Source of the DNA: Trichaptum fuscoviolaceum
Taxonomy: Eukaryota; Basidiomycota; Agaricomycetes; Hymenochaetales; Trichaptaceae
Assembly: GCA_910574455.1 (NCBI GenBank)
Contig: CAJSYZ010000009.1
Location: 1,746,031-1,805,039, forward strand
DNA length: 59,009 nt
Reading direction: 5' to 3'
This document shows, piece by piece, positions 10,275 through 21,200 of the stretch (position 1 is its first letter; each line of letters opens with the position of its first letter). The notes beneath the pieces were generated by a model. The model saw only the letters and a list, made by a program, of their open reading frames with translations. It was not told the origin of the DNA and searched no databases. The position numbers and the translations under genes are program-made.

Positions 10275-11633
10275 TTCCCGCGACCTAGGGGTCGCTAGGG
10301 TACCTTAGGAAAACGCAACTGTGTCGATTCTCCGCCAAAACTTAAAAAGTCATGTGACTGGCACTTTCGGTACCGAAACTGCCTTTCAAAGCAAGTTGTT
10401 CTCACTCATTCAAGTTTTTGCCTGTTCTTCAAACTACATACGCGCACCGAGCGCAAGCCTTCGACGATCCACCCTTCGCAGGTCAACGGCGCGTTGCCCT
10501 CCAGTTCCTATGTGATGAGCAGTAGCTGCCCCACTGTCTCCGCGTCTACACCCTGCGGCGGTGCAAAGCCCGCTTTGTCTGTGAGGACATCCAACACTGG
10601 CGACGAGCGGACACCAAGCGCAACTGTATCAGGTGCAGTGAGCATTGTACCTGCCGGAAACACGGGGCGAACTACTCAAGCACAGCTGGTCCCATTGCAT
10701 GTCCAAGGTCGAATCGTGGCCCGGGCTTTGAGTGGGCACACCGCGTCCTCCCTGGCCGTATTGCAGGTTGCTTAACTGGAAGTCGGCGCGAGGAACGAAG
10801 GCGGGTCATTGGCGGCGGGACTGGGAATGATGGTGTCTTTGCGAATGTCACTGTGAAACTGGGCCTCTCGAAGGCCATAGTGGAAGGTGAGCCTAATTTG
10901 CTACTCAACAGATTGCTTCTTTACTTTGTAGTCTAACGAGTCTATTTCAGCTACTTTTGCATCCCATATTCAATAGAAGACGGTGTCCATGTTATACTGC
11001 AGGAGACAGAGAAGGATGCACCACCATTGTACGCCGCCGCTCAGGCGGATGTTATCCCGCCGGACTGGGAGACGACAGCCCATGCGCCTTCGTCCTTATC
11101 GCCGGGAATGATGCTTCAAGGCGAGCGCCCGATTGATGGTCTCGCATCGGGCACGCTCTTCTCATTTGCTTGGAACATGTTCGTTTCTACTTCATTCCAA
11201 TTTGTGGGCTTTCTCCTTACTTACCTCCTGCATACCACACATGCGGGCGAAGCTTGATGCTTGTGCTGGTCTTGGCCTGCCGCTGCTGCAATATGGGTTT
11301 GCGTTGAGGACAGGCAAGGATGACGAAGGCATAGGCACGAATGGTGAAGAGACCATGTGCCGGGCGGCTGGGGAAATCCTGAAGACACTGTGACTGTACC
11401 TCCACCGACGCTGATGTTTGATACAGCTGCGGCTACTGAAAGCTGGGCAGCTACTCACAATGGCACTGTTCCTGTGGCAGATGCCTCTGCGGCAGCAAGA
11501 GTATGGTGTATAATACTTCTGTACTGTATGTGTGCTTAAAAAATAACTTTTTTTCTCTCTCACTCTTGCTCTAACCGCATTCCCGGGTAGCGGGCTTTGC
11601 TGTGAGTTAGCTCACAGCCTTTAACTGCTTGTT
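10275..11633 (+). mobile_element. Helitron-like gene-capturing element A (+ copy)
   Basis: Discrete unit, also present inverted at 54504-55858. The 5' end is TTCCCGCGACC followed by a GCGACC/GGGTCGC inverted repeat. The 3' end is a CTGTGAG-TTAG-CTCACAG hairpin followed by TTAACTGCTTG. In all four full copies in the window (A and B, both loci) the base after the 3' end is T, and the base before the 5' end is host A wherever the flank is host DNA. There is no target duplication. This is the insertion rule of Helitrons. The terminus CTTG differs from the canonical CTRR, so the class is inferred. Cargo is a BSD2-like gene fragment with introns. No Rep or helicase is encoded, so it is non-autonomous. 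Confidence 0.65.
10760..11520 (+). pseudogene. BSD2: BSD2/NDFIP-family fragment captured in element A
   Basis: BSD2/NDFIP proteins are multi-pass endomembrane adaptors that recruit Rsp5/NEDD4 ubiquitin ligases and control metal transporters. Visible pieces are GGGTGNDGVFANVTVKLGL near 10810, an intron (GTGAGC to TTTCAG, about 10888-10950), the PPxY-type motif PPLY near 11020, WETT, and DGLASGTLFSFAWNM followed by SFQFVGFLLTYLLHTTHA (first membrane segment, to ~11245). Then, in a new frame, come AGLGLPLLQYGF and the acidic tail to NGTVPVADASAAA near 11500. The frameshift after HTTHA, further frame changes upstream, and loss of the last membrane segment make it a pseudogene. The minus-strand copy is less damaged. 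Confidence 0.8.
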
Positions 11634-13454
11634 CCCGCGACCCCTTGGGTCGCTGGGTATTCTTAGGGTATGCAACTGTCCGCCGCGCCCGCCAAAAGTC
11701 AAAAGGTCACGTGAAACTGCCTGTAACTTGAAAGGGAATTCCTTCCTCTTAAGGAAGGCGTTCCATTCGAAGGTTCTGATGGACTAAATTACTAATGCCA
11801 GTGATGACGCAATCTGAGACATTGCGCCACGCGCAGCTTGTCCGTCTTCGCCGTCGTCGCCAACGCTGGCCTAATCTCTTTCTTGGCTTTCTTGTATGTC
11901 GGACTCACATATTAACACTCCTAATGGCAACGCGTCTTTGTGAGTTTCTTTTTGACTCCTCTTTCACCTATCCTACATGTTCATGACATTGCTAATATTT
12001 TGTGTTTTTGTCAATCTTCTACGACTTGACCTGCCAGGATCTGTCGCCCGCCTTTGAAGACTTGCTCTCCGCTTTCTTTGCTCTCCTCCTTCAGCTCATA
12101 CTCAATGTCTCCCAATACCGTTCGGTGTGGCTCGCAGCCAGCGTCTATCTCAAGAACACGATCAATCGGCGATGGGAGTATGAGGACTCGCCTTTGGCGG
12201 ACGCAGAGAAGACGCAGAGAAGACGCAGCTGAAGGGTCAGCTGGATCCTGCAATGATCGCGCTTTCTAATCCAGCGGACAAGACATTGCGAGCGCAGGTT
12301 GCGGAGGTCCGTGTCCATTGTCGCAAAGTACGATTTTCCCCGAGCAATGGCCAGATCTCGTCAATCAGCTTGTCTCTTCACTCTCGCCCGACGCTGCAAA
12401 TTATCCAACAAACGTCTCTGTTTTTGAAGCTGCCCACTCGATCTTCGCGCTTTGGCGTTCTGAAATATGCTCGGACTCGCTCTACACGACAATCAACTTC
12501 ATTTTGAGCCGCTTCTCGGGCACCTTCCTCCAAATCTTCGAACACACTGCCACCAATCTTCTGAATGGATTGGGAACTGAAGCGATGGCGCAGGCTCAGG
12601 TCGTGCTTCTGTCAATCTTCTACGACTTGACGTGCCAGGATCTGCCTCCCGCCTTTGAAGACTTGCACTCCGCTTTCTTTGGCGCTGAGCAGAGACTGCT
12701 CGCCAAGTTCCTTGCTTGGGACCTCGAGAACATGCGCGGTGATCCCGACGATTCGACTCCCTTTTTCCCTACCCAAATTAAAACTTCGATCTTTGAGCTC
12801 GCCGAGCTCTATATGCATCGATACCCGGAGGCCCTCTCGTCTCGAATACCGTACCGGCCACAGCTCTGTGGGGACATCTTGGTGGAGGTCAGAGATCTGG
12901 AATAGCATGTGACGGACTGGTCAGTCAGGGAACACGCTTCCTCAGCATGGCCATTCAATCAGAAATCTACAAGGCGACGTTTGAGGAGAGGGAGACAATC
13001 AATGCATTGATCAAAGGCGTAGTCGTACCCAATGTCACATTTACGAGGTGCGCAATCTTTTTCTTCCATCACCCTCATCTCTACTGATGCTGTCTCAACC
13101 TCAGTGCACAAAGTTGCGAAAAGATTACTGCATTTTCTGCCAATCAGGTGCTTCTGTTTATTTTCCATATTCCCGCGCGACCATCTACCTCCCAATTTCA
13201 AGCTCATCTGTAGCGATGGGATCTTGGCTTGCTCGTGACTGACAGTCATAGACCTGTGTCGGTTGCTGAGGGTGACATCTACTTTACATGCCACCTTCTC
13301 GGGCAGTCGAAGTTGGCGAAGGATTCAAATGTATAGATAATAATAGACTTCTGTATGTAAAAATGATTTTCTTTTCTTTCTCTTACAATAACTTCACGCC
13401 CATCGGCGGGTAGCGGGCTCTGCTGTGAGGAACTCGCAGCCACTAACTGCTTGT
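11632..13454 (+). mobile_element. Helitron-like gene-capturing element B (+ copy)
   Basis: Starts with the same TTCCCGCGACC terminus as element A, immediately at A's 3' end (CTTG then TTCCC), so the two are head-to-tail. It ends at 13454 with the related hairpin region (GCTGTGAGGAACTCGCAGC) and TAACTGCTTG, followed by host T. The inner 5' sequence (CTTAGGG, GCAACTGTC, then GTCACGTGAAAC) is related to that of element A. Cargo is a rearranged CSE1 gene. The inverted copy is at 52275-54364 with different flanks, so this is not simply one large inverted duplication. Confidence 0.65.
12010..13320 (+). pseudogene. CSE1: CSE1/CAS exportin fragment captured in element B
   Basis: CSE1 (exportin-2) recycles importin-alpha from the nucleus. 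The fragment covers the N-terminal HEAT repeats: a chimeric start FYDLTCQDLSPAFEDLL joined to LQLILNVSQ, then ASVYLKNTINRRWEYED near 12150, PEQWPDLVNQLVSSLSP near 12345, AHSIFALWRSEICSD, FYDLTCQDLPPAFEDLHSAFFG near 12620-12680, FLAWDLENMRGDPDD, FELAELYMHRYPEAL near 12790, RFLSMAIQSEIYKATF, and GVVVPNVT near 13020. Frame changes at about 12320 and 12900 break it. The motif FYDLTCQDL occurs twice because an internal segment was duplicated to the front. The minus copy has the same join. Confidence 0.8.
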
Positions 13455-13756
13455 CAGCACAGCCCCTCAGGGCGTTATGAAGACGAGTCCCTGATTCAAG
13501 TCAGACATCACATGCACTCAAGCTCACGCTTCCACTCACTGCAGCCTGAGCCACGCTGGCAGTGGCAGTGTCACGAGAAGAAAAAATCGTCTCACTAATA
13601 ACACCGACAAAAATTCCAATCATCTTTTCACCACAAACTCTCCCACTATTTTCTTTTACGAGTATGACGGTTACTAACAGCATAAAAATAAAGCTCAACA
13701 AGGATCCTAATATCCAAAGGTAATCAACGTATCCATCCCAGAGGACATTCTCACGC

Positions 13757-15072
13757 ATGATCAATCACCGTAACCATAGAATCTCAACTTTCGGCTTTAA
13801 AACAAAAAGAGAATTGGAGTCAGTTTTATCACACTCTAACCAGTCATTAACTGAAACATTACAAAGATTACAAAAAAAACTGAAACAATATCGGAACGGA
13901 GAAGTGCCAAAAAGGCTACATGACCGGGCCTGCGAAGCGAAACGTATTACCTTCAGTTACTATCAGATATAGATACTTAATCAAACTATTAGATACTTTT
14001 TCTTCATTCTCCATCTCACAGACATCTCAAGAAGAAGAGTCTCAAGAAAATCCTATAGAATGGAAAGATGGCAAGGCACATTCGGGTTGGGACAGAGAAG
14101 GACACCTTCTAGTTATGTCCCTTCCCAAATTTCTCTCACTTCAGGAGACAGTATGCATGTTCTATCTCATGAAAATAAATCGTAACTTATCCACATATTC
14201 TTAGATAGCCTACACTACTGAAGTCATTGAGCTCGGCCGAGCCGCAAAACCGAAAGTTGCTAAGCGTTGTGACAAAAACACTCGCGATGCACAATCATCC
14301 TACAGATACGACGACTGCGAGCTTCAAGGAGCACTTCACCTCGTTCAGGCATGGCACGCAGTAGGACACCCTGTGGGTATCCATTTCTACAGCTGTATAG
14401 TCATTAAACTCACCCCCGGCAAAGCATGAACCTGCAATCCCATCCTCAGACATGATCCGTACTGGTTCATCATTATCCGCAGTGATGCAGTTCATAGCGA
14501 ATACACAGATACTTGCACACAAGGTTAACTGCATAACCGACCTTGCTGCGCCACATTTCTATCAACGCCTCAGACTGGTGCATCAGCATATCACAGAGAA
14601 ATACCCGATGACTGAGACACTAGCAAAAACAGACGCCCTTCAATTCGAAGGCCGCTCCATTATCTTCAATAGACAAACCCCACTCCACAAAGACAAAACC
14701 GACCCGCCCCTCGCAATTCAAATCCTCGTTTGTTTGGGTTCATTTACACATGGTGGTCAGATATATCTCCCCCAACTCAAACTCACCATCCAATTCAAAC
14801 CAGGGGATGCAGTCGTCCTTCGCGGAGCCAAGCTCGAGCATGGTATTTTGCCATGGTATGGAGGAGATCGTTTCTCCATCGTTCATTTCACACATAATTC
14901 GATATGGAACGAGTCAGGAATAAGTCTCGACTTAGATCAGGAATGGCATAGCACCTTCAACCAACGCTTTGCGGAAACAACACACCAGTCAAACATATCC
15001 ACTAAAGTCAACACCAAACGGTGTTACCCACGCAATAGGAGACGCGATAGGAGACGTAACAGGAGTAAATGA
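13757..15072 (+). CDS. TET/JBP-like 2-oxoglutarate/Fe(II) dioxygenase
   Basis: TET/JBP enzymes oxidise 5-methylcytosine or thymine in DNA using Fe(II) and 2-oxoglutarate. The final exon (14450-15072) carries the double-stranded beta-helix: IIFNRQTPLHKDKTDPP with the iron-binding H-x-D, then IYLPQL, FKPGDAVVLRGAKLEHG with the distal His, and GDRFSIVHFTHNSIW with the 2-oxoglutarate-binding Arg. All key residues are present. Upstream exons 14205-14376 and ...-14150 join in frame through introns of 54 nt (14151-14204) and 73 nt (14377-14449). The first exon is uncertain: either an ATG at 13920 running to 14150 (341 residues), or 13757-13955 spliced to 14032 (370 residues, adding a coiled-coil-like segment). 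The C-terminus is a basic RRRDRRRNR tail suited to nuclear or DNA contact. The gene converges on the helicase gene 213 bp downstream. Such genes are expanded in agaricomycetes and often lie near transposons. Confidence 0.75.
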
Positions 15073-15285
15073 AGATGTCACAGCAGCAGGTAGATCCGCA
15101 CAAAACAACCACACCATTCCTTCCTACGATAACTGATAGAGATTATGTGTCATTCTATCGACTTTTTTATTCATCAGTCACACTCCGTTCAAAAAAATCA
15201 TTAATTACATATACATATGCAAACTTGAATGCGATCAAAAATAATTAATTCTAATATCATCAATTGTCTAAAAACATCAACATCA

Positions 15286-18200
15286 TCAAACCCCATTACT
15301 CAACAAAGAAAGATGATACAGAAGCTCCATGTGATTGAAGGACTTTCTCATGTCTGCCTTTGAATTTCGACGGTCTAGCCAATCTAGATAACCATCTAAA
15401 TCATCAGTAGAAGATACCTTACTAGGATCCACCTTCCCAACCAGAGATTTTCGGATATCGACATTATTCCATATTAGGAACAATAAAGGCTTTATCGTTT
15501 TATCGTCTTCGCATGGCAAATCTTTCAATTTCGCGCCCCTCGTATCTGGATGATTAAACGGCTCTTTGTAAGGTAAACCGCACTTATAGCAACACCCAGA
15601 TGGACGATGCCATTTAGTTCGAAAGTCGCTGTAATTATACGACTTCAGCACTCTTGAGCTGCAATCGTATGGATCTTGATGGCCAACTATATCACCAATG
15701 TCGCGACCAAGACCAGTAATTGCAAGGAACAACTCCACGACACAGCCTCCTTTCGCGGATTTGTTTACGCTCCTGCACAACATCAGGAAGTTCATAACTG
15801 ACTGCATTCGTTTCATTTTGCCGTCCAACATCGCAGTACCATGCTTCCCTATTTGTGATACAGTTGGGGAAGCACTTGCCCCTGAACTTTGAGAATAAGG
15901 CGACGAAAAGTACTGCGTGTTATTCGGGTGAACTCCTCTGTTAGACTTCAACGGACGTCTTGAATCGCAACTTGAAACATTCGAACTGCAAATACCTGAT
16001 TCTATAGTCAGAATAACAATTGCAAAATCAGAAAACTAACTAATAATTACCGGATCCGTTGCCACAATCTCCACTAAAGTCAAACGATAACTCCCTAGAC
16101 GCAGTCCTAATATGATTCACGGGTGAAGTGAATTCGCCTTCCAGCGGAAAGCTATTAGCCCGTAATTCATTCCGTGGTCTATTTCCCTCTGTATTTCTCG
16201 TCCTAACTAAAGAATCTCATCAGCACAGTTTTTCACAATAGTTTACACCTTATACACACCAAAATTATCAACATCCCCTATTTGCTGGTCTTCATATCCC
16301 TGAATCCATTTCGACTTATCGTCAGTCACATGAGGGGTTGAATTTGCTCCCATCCGCAGCGATCCAGGTGAAGGAGCATGTTTGTCATGAGAACTATCTT
16401 GACCGTTTCTATAATCTCCACCAAAGTCAAACGATAACTCCGGAGACGCAGTCCTAATATAATTCACGGGTGAAGAAGTTTGACGTTGAATCAATGGAGG
16501 ATCTCCACAGAAATTGCTTCGCAATCCATTTCGTAATGTTTTCTTCGAGAAAGCTGCGATATCACGTTCTTAGCATACACGATAGCCATAGTTAATAGAG
16601 CACACATACCAGAATCAGAATTGTCTTCAATCTGCAACACTCGCTTCATTGTACAGCCGCGCGAACTATCGACTCCTATCTCCTCAGTTCCATTTGATTT
16701 CCTAGCACGCTTATTCCGAACGTCGTTAACGTCATCAGGTTCCCGACCCCGTTTTACGACACTGCCTTCAACCAAGCTTGCACATTGAGACAGCATATTT
16801 AACCTTTGTTCCTGCAAGCTGTCCATATGAGACGGCGAGTCCAATACGTCCGCAACACTCAAATCAGGTCTTTCCACACACAACTTCTTCAAATCCAAGG
16901 CGGGGTAATTGCTGTCTCTTTTGCGAAGCTCATTAGCACCTTCCTCGCTCAGGTTATCCAGTGGCAATGTCTTTTCGAAATATTCATTCGTGTTCTGTTT
17001 CAATCACGTCAACATCAATGGAAAAAGCACAGTCATCACTGACAAACTAACCTTCCTCTTCTCACACACCTCACATAAAACCGCACCTGGTAATGAAGCA
17101 CAATTCATAGCGAACGTATCAAAATGACGAGTCAAGACCATCCGTGGACATATGCCCTGCAAATTGAAGAGGGTGTTCATAACGTACTCTCCCCCAAGAT
17201 CGGCATCGCTTTCGAGGGCTCCCCCAGGATTTGGACTTCGATTGAAGATGGCAGTGCAAAACACAGGCTTGCCATCACGTCCTCCACGCCCGCATTCTTG
17301 CAAGTATTCGACTGCAGTTCTGGGAAGCCCATAGTGAACAATATGCCTAACATGTGGATAGTCTATTCCCAGACTCATTGCTAGCGTTGCAACTATCGTA
17401 CCGTGGACACCATCCCCGTCTTTCCACTTTGAAAGGTACTCTTCTTTTAGATGAGAGGGGAGCTTTGCATGAAAGCAGTTAATACCATGGGTCTTTGCTA
17501 TCTGTTCTCCATCTGCAACGGTCTGGACAAACACAATTCGTCGTTCACCGACCTCCAAACGGATCGATAGTAAATTCTGAAGCTCCAAATCCATGTCCCC
17601 TTTCACGTTTTACAAGACGCAAAGCTAATCTTCAACGGGGCCGGAACTGAGGTTAGGTGCCCGAAGACAGGCCAAAGAGGTCAATGGCAATCCCATCCGT
17701 GCAGCGTACGCTCCCATAGCTCGAACTGCCATAGTACCAGTTAATCCGATTACAGGAACGCCAAATGTTGTGAGGAATGATATTTGCTCCAGAGAATGTC
17801 GGTAGCTGAAGTCGTGAATGACCTGGTGCGCCTCGTCTAAAAAGATCCTGCTGACCTTACCCGTACGACACAGACCCCCCATAATCTGCTTAAATCGTTC
17901 TCCCAGTGTGTGATCGACATGGACGACGAGAAGATTACAATCAGAAATAAAGCATTCCTGCTTATCGATATTGTCCGGATAAACAACAAACTTGATTTGA
18001 CCATTGTATCTTAAGAGACGCTCCTTCAAGTCCAACACCATAGACGAAAGCGGTACAATAAGGACCGTTATCTGGTCCTTGTTCATAACCGCGGACATTA
18101 GGATGGGCAACGTTTTCCCTGAACCTACAGGCATGACGATTAGAGTGTGCTTTCGACTAGACACAGCATGCACAACTGCATCCGCTTGCAAGACTGAACG

Positions 18201-21200
18201 AAATGATGCATTGTCTTGTCCCAATAGGTCGGAGAGTGCGCGTAGAAAAATTGGGTCCACCATTTTCGACCCACCCACGATATCTGTCCTTCGACCGTCT
18301 TGAAGCCTCCCAGCTATTGCAACATCCAGGGCCATGCTTCTGACTGCCGGAACCAGAGAATCCGTAACATATGACCTCATCGAATCTTTAAGTTTAAGAT
18401 CCATTCGCACCAATATGTTCTAATCACCAATTTGTGCAACAGTAAGTTCAATATCATCTTCCAAAGGATAACAAACAAACCTTAGAGAACTCTGCTAAAA
18501 GCTGTTTCATATCACCGGCACAGTAATCACTATTTGACGCAGTCTTTGGGTTTGACGGCAATATTGCTGAAGATTCGATACCATAGAACACTTGCAATGC
18601 AAGACTAACTGCCTCCGACAGACGAATCTTCTCCGGCTCGTTTGACGCAATAGAATTGCTGGTAATTGCATAATGTCTGTTCGCAGTACGTGTTCTATGC
18701 CCCATTATATAGTGCACAGCCTGTTCTTCGTCCTCGATACTGTCTTCTTCACCAGGAACACGCACTTCAAGCACATTCGTCAAGAGAAACTTTGTGATCT
18801 GTCGAAGATCAACTGGACCTAACTCCCAGCCAAAAAACATCTTGCTATGTGTCCTAATAACCTTTGACACTTTCTCTGGACTGAATAGTTTCCCGTGATC
18901 AACAAATAAAAACCTCTCATAGTTGGTCCTCGCTGTGGTCTTCTGATCAGAACCAAAGTACACGTTCGAAAGCGCCACCTCCGTCGGCCGTACCAGAGTC
19001 AAGAGATAGATCAAGTATCTACCCAGTCCTGGACCGAAAGACTTTATGGCCATCCCATCAGAACCTGTCAAGTTCCTCGTCTTCAAATATCGCTGTATGA
19101 TCATTACCAACCCGTTATGAAATCCTACAGCAATACCGCCTTCAATCGACACCCGTATCAAGAGCGCAACCAATTCAGCACCTCGACTAGGACCTCCAAA
19201 CGCCTGTATCCCGAATAAAAGACGTTTTTGAAACTCCAGTGCATCCAAGTACCATTTCGACAACTCCACAAAGTCCCATTGCATGATTCCATTCTGAGTG
19301 ACTCGGACTATTTGATTGTAGAAGGCAACGTCACGCGATTCCTCGTCCACTTTGCCCATATCTCCTGATGCTTTTGAGCAATCTGATTCATTTCCGCAGT
19401 CATTATCCATAGTCATTCGGCCACTACCAACAGCGCCATCCTAGGATTGAGGTGTCCACTTCAGTACCGTCATCTTTATTCTGACGTCGAGTTTGTCCAT
19501 CCAATAAAAAGGCTGTTAGAAGATTGTCTCCGTAGATTGACAGTGGACCTTTGTCGTCTGTGAACGGAGAGTAGCCTACTCTTCTTTCCCGAGTGTCGTC
19601 GCGAATTGTGACATCACTATTATCCTTATCAAGGACCATAGTCACTGTTGCCTCGTATTCCGGAAATTTGTGTCCGCGAAGACATCTACGGTAAGAAGTC
19701 TCGAGCGCCTCCATGTACTTAGGCCCACTTTCTTTCAAATCCGCTATCTTGAAAGGATACCCCTGATATTCGAAGGACTTCTTGTCCATTGCCATATATA
19801 TGTTAGGCTCGCTTGGAGTCTTCTGCGTAATGCTCGAACTAAGTTGCTTGATCTGACAAACAACACTAAACGGATACGGCATATTCTTGTCAACCAGATC
19901 AATGTGATCCTTCGATTCACTGTTAAAAAACGACCAAGCTTGATCAGTTACACGCATAAACAGGTATACTATTTACTCACCTAAATGACGAGACATTCTT
20001 TTCCTTCGCTCTCTGCAAACATTCGGACACGACGACAAGCCTGATTATGTACATAAGTCGAGACATCAATGGTGGGATTGAGCGCGTCGCGATGAAGCAC
20101 ATCTCGTCAGGTTTCAGGCATTTCACGATGATAAAGCTTTCCACGACACTCTTAGCCCTCCGATCTGCTCCTTCCAGCAGTTCCCCGCAAAATAGGCTGT
20201 AGGAACAATCTCTGCATATCGTCGACGTTTATATTCTCCTTGACCGTGCTCTCCACCTTGTCCAAAACATTCTTCACGGCATCCCTTTGCTCCTTGGTCA
20301 TATCTACACAATACTTGTTGTAGGGGTCCTCTAATGTTCGCATCGCAAACAATGCCAGCTTCGACATCATCGACTCATATTGAGACCAGGCTGATTCGTT
20401 CTGAGGCGGGCGCAAAGACGGATCACTTGAATCCCTAATATAACAAAGAGAATGACTTGAATTTAGCACATCTAACGGAAACGAATAGTAAAAACGCACC
20501 CATCTTTGCCTCGAAAGGCACGCAATGTTACATTTGTCATAGTAGAAAGATTTGCGATCATTTTCTTGAAATATTCCTGTATAACGCCGAGCACGGAGAA
20601 CCCCTTCTCATCGGCATGAGGAGGTGCAATATATCGTAAGAGCTGTTCATGGCTGCACCCGGAAATGATATCCAACCATCGCACTTGCGACAGGAAAGCG
20701 TTCATAGCCCTCTCATCCGGCGACTTGATAAACTCGTTTGCTGCTGTTGTTGAATTACCCACGTACGACGAATTGAAGAGCTCGAGGAGACTTGTGTTAT
20801 TTCTCGTGCTCGTAGTAGGCCCACCCCATCTGACTCGAAACCTCGATTGCGGCCGTACCCGACAATCAAATAACTGTTGAGAGTAGCAAATCTTGTAAAA
20901 CGACTTTGTTGGTTTGCTTCCCATCAACCCTTTGTGTTCTTCCACTATATGACTTTTAATTCGTGATTGAGACTGACCAACATAGCCACAAAAGACACAA
21001 TGAAAAGCGCTCGTAGGCTCGTGTAATGCCTCGATCTCGTCACAGTCGACCGGAATCTTGACGTTCGATACCTGTAGAATTTGATATCGATTTATAATGC
21101 TCTCGATAAATTCAAGCGTAGCCGTTGTCGTCTTCTTGCAATTTTTAACATGATTCAACAACGCAGTAGGCTCCGGATTGAGTCCAATACGATGTGTTTG

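Noticed and set aside
10321..10515. 64-codon frame identical in both element A copies (minus copy at 55618-55812)
   Set aside because: Conservation reflects recent duplication of the element; the frame starts at a non-ATG codon in the promoter-like part and lacks known motifs.
13501..13764. Minus-strand 87-codon frame with a membrane-like segment upstream of the TET/JBP gene
   Set aside because: Only a hydrophobic run supports it; no homologue recognised, and the region is better explained as upstream sequence of the dioxygenase gene.
17004..18413. Two separate helicase genes (Walker half and motif VI half)
   Set aside because: The two frames are in register, hold complementary halves of one RecQ core and are separated by ~20 bp with stops removable by a 48-nt intron.
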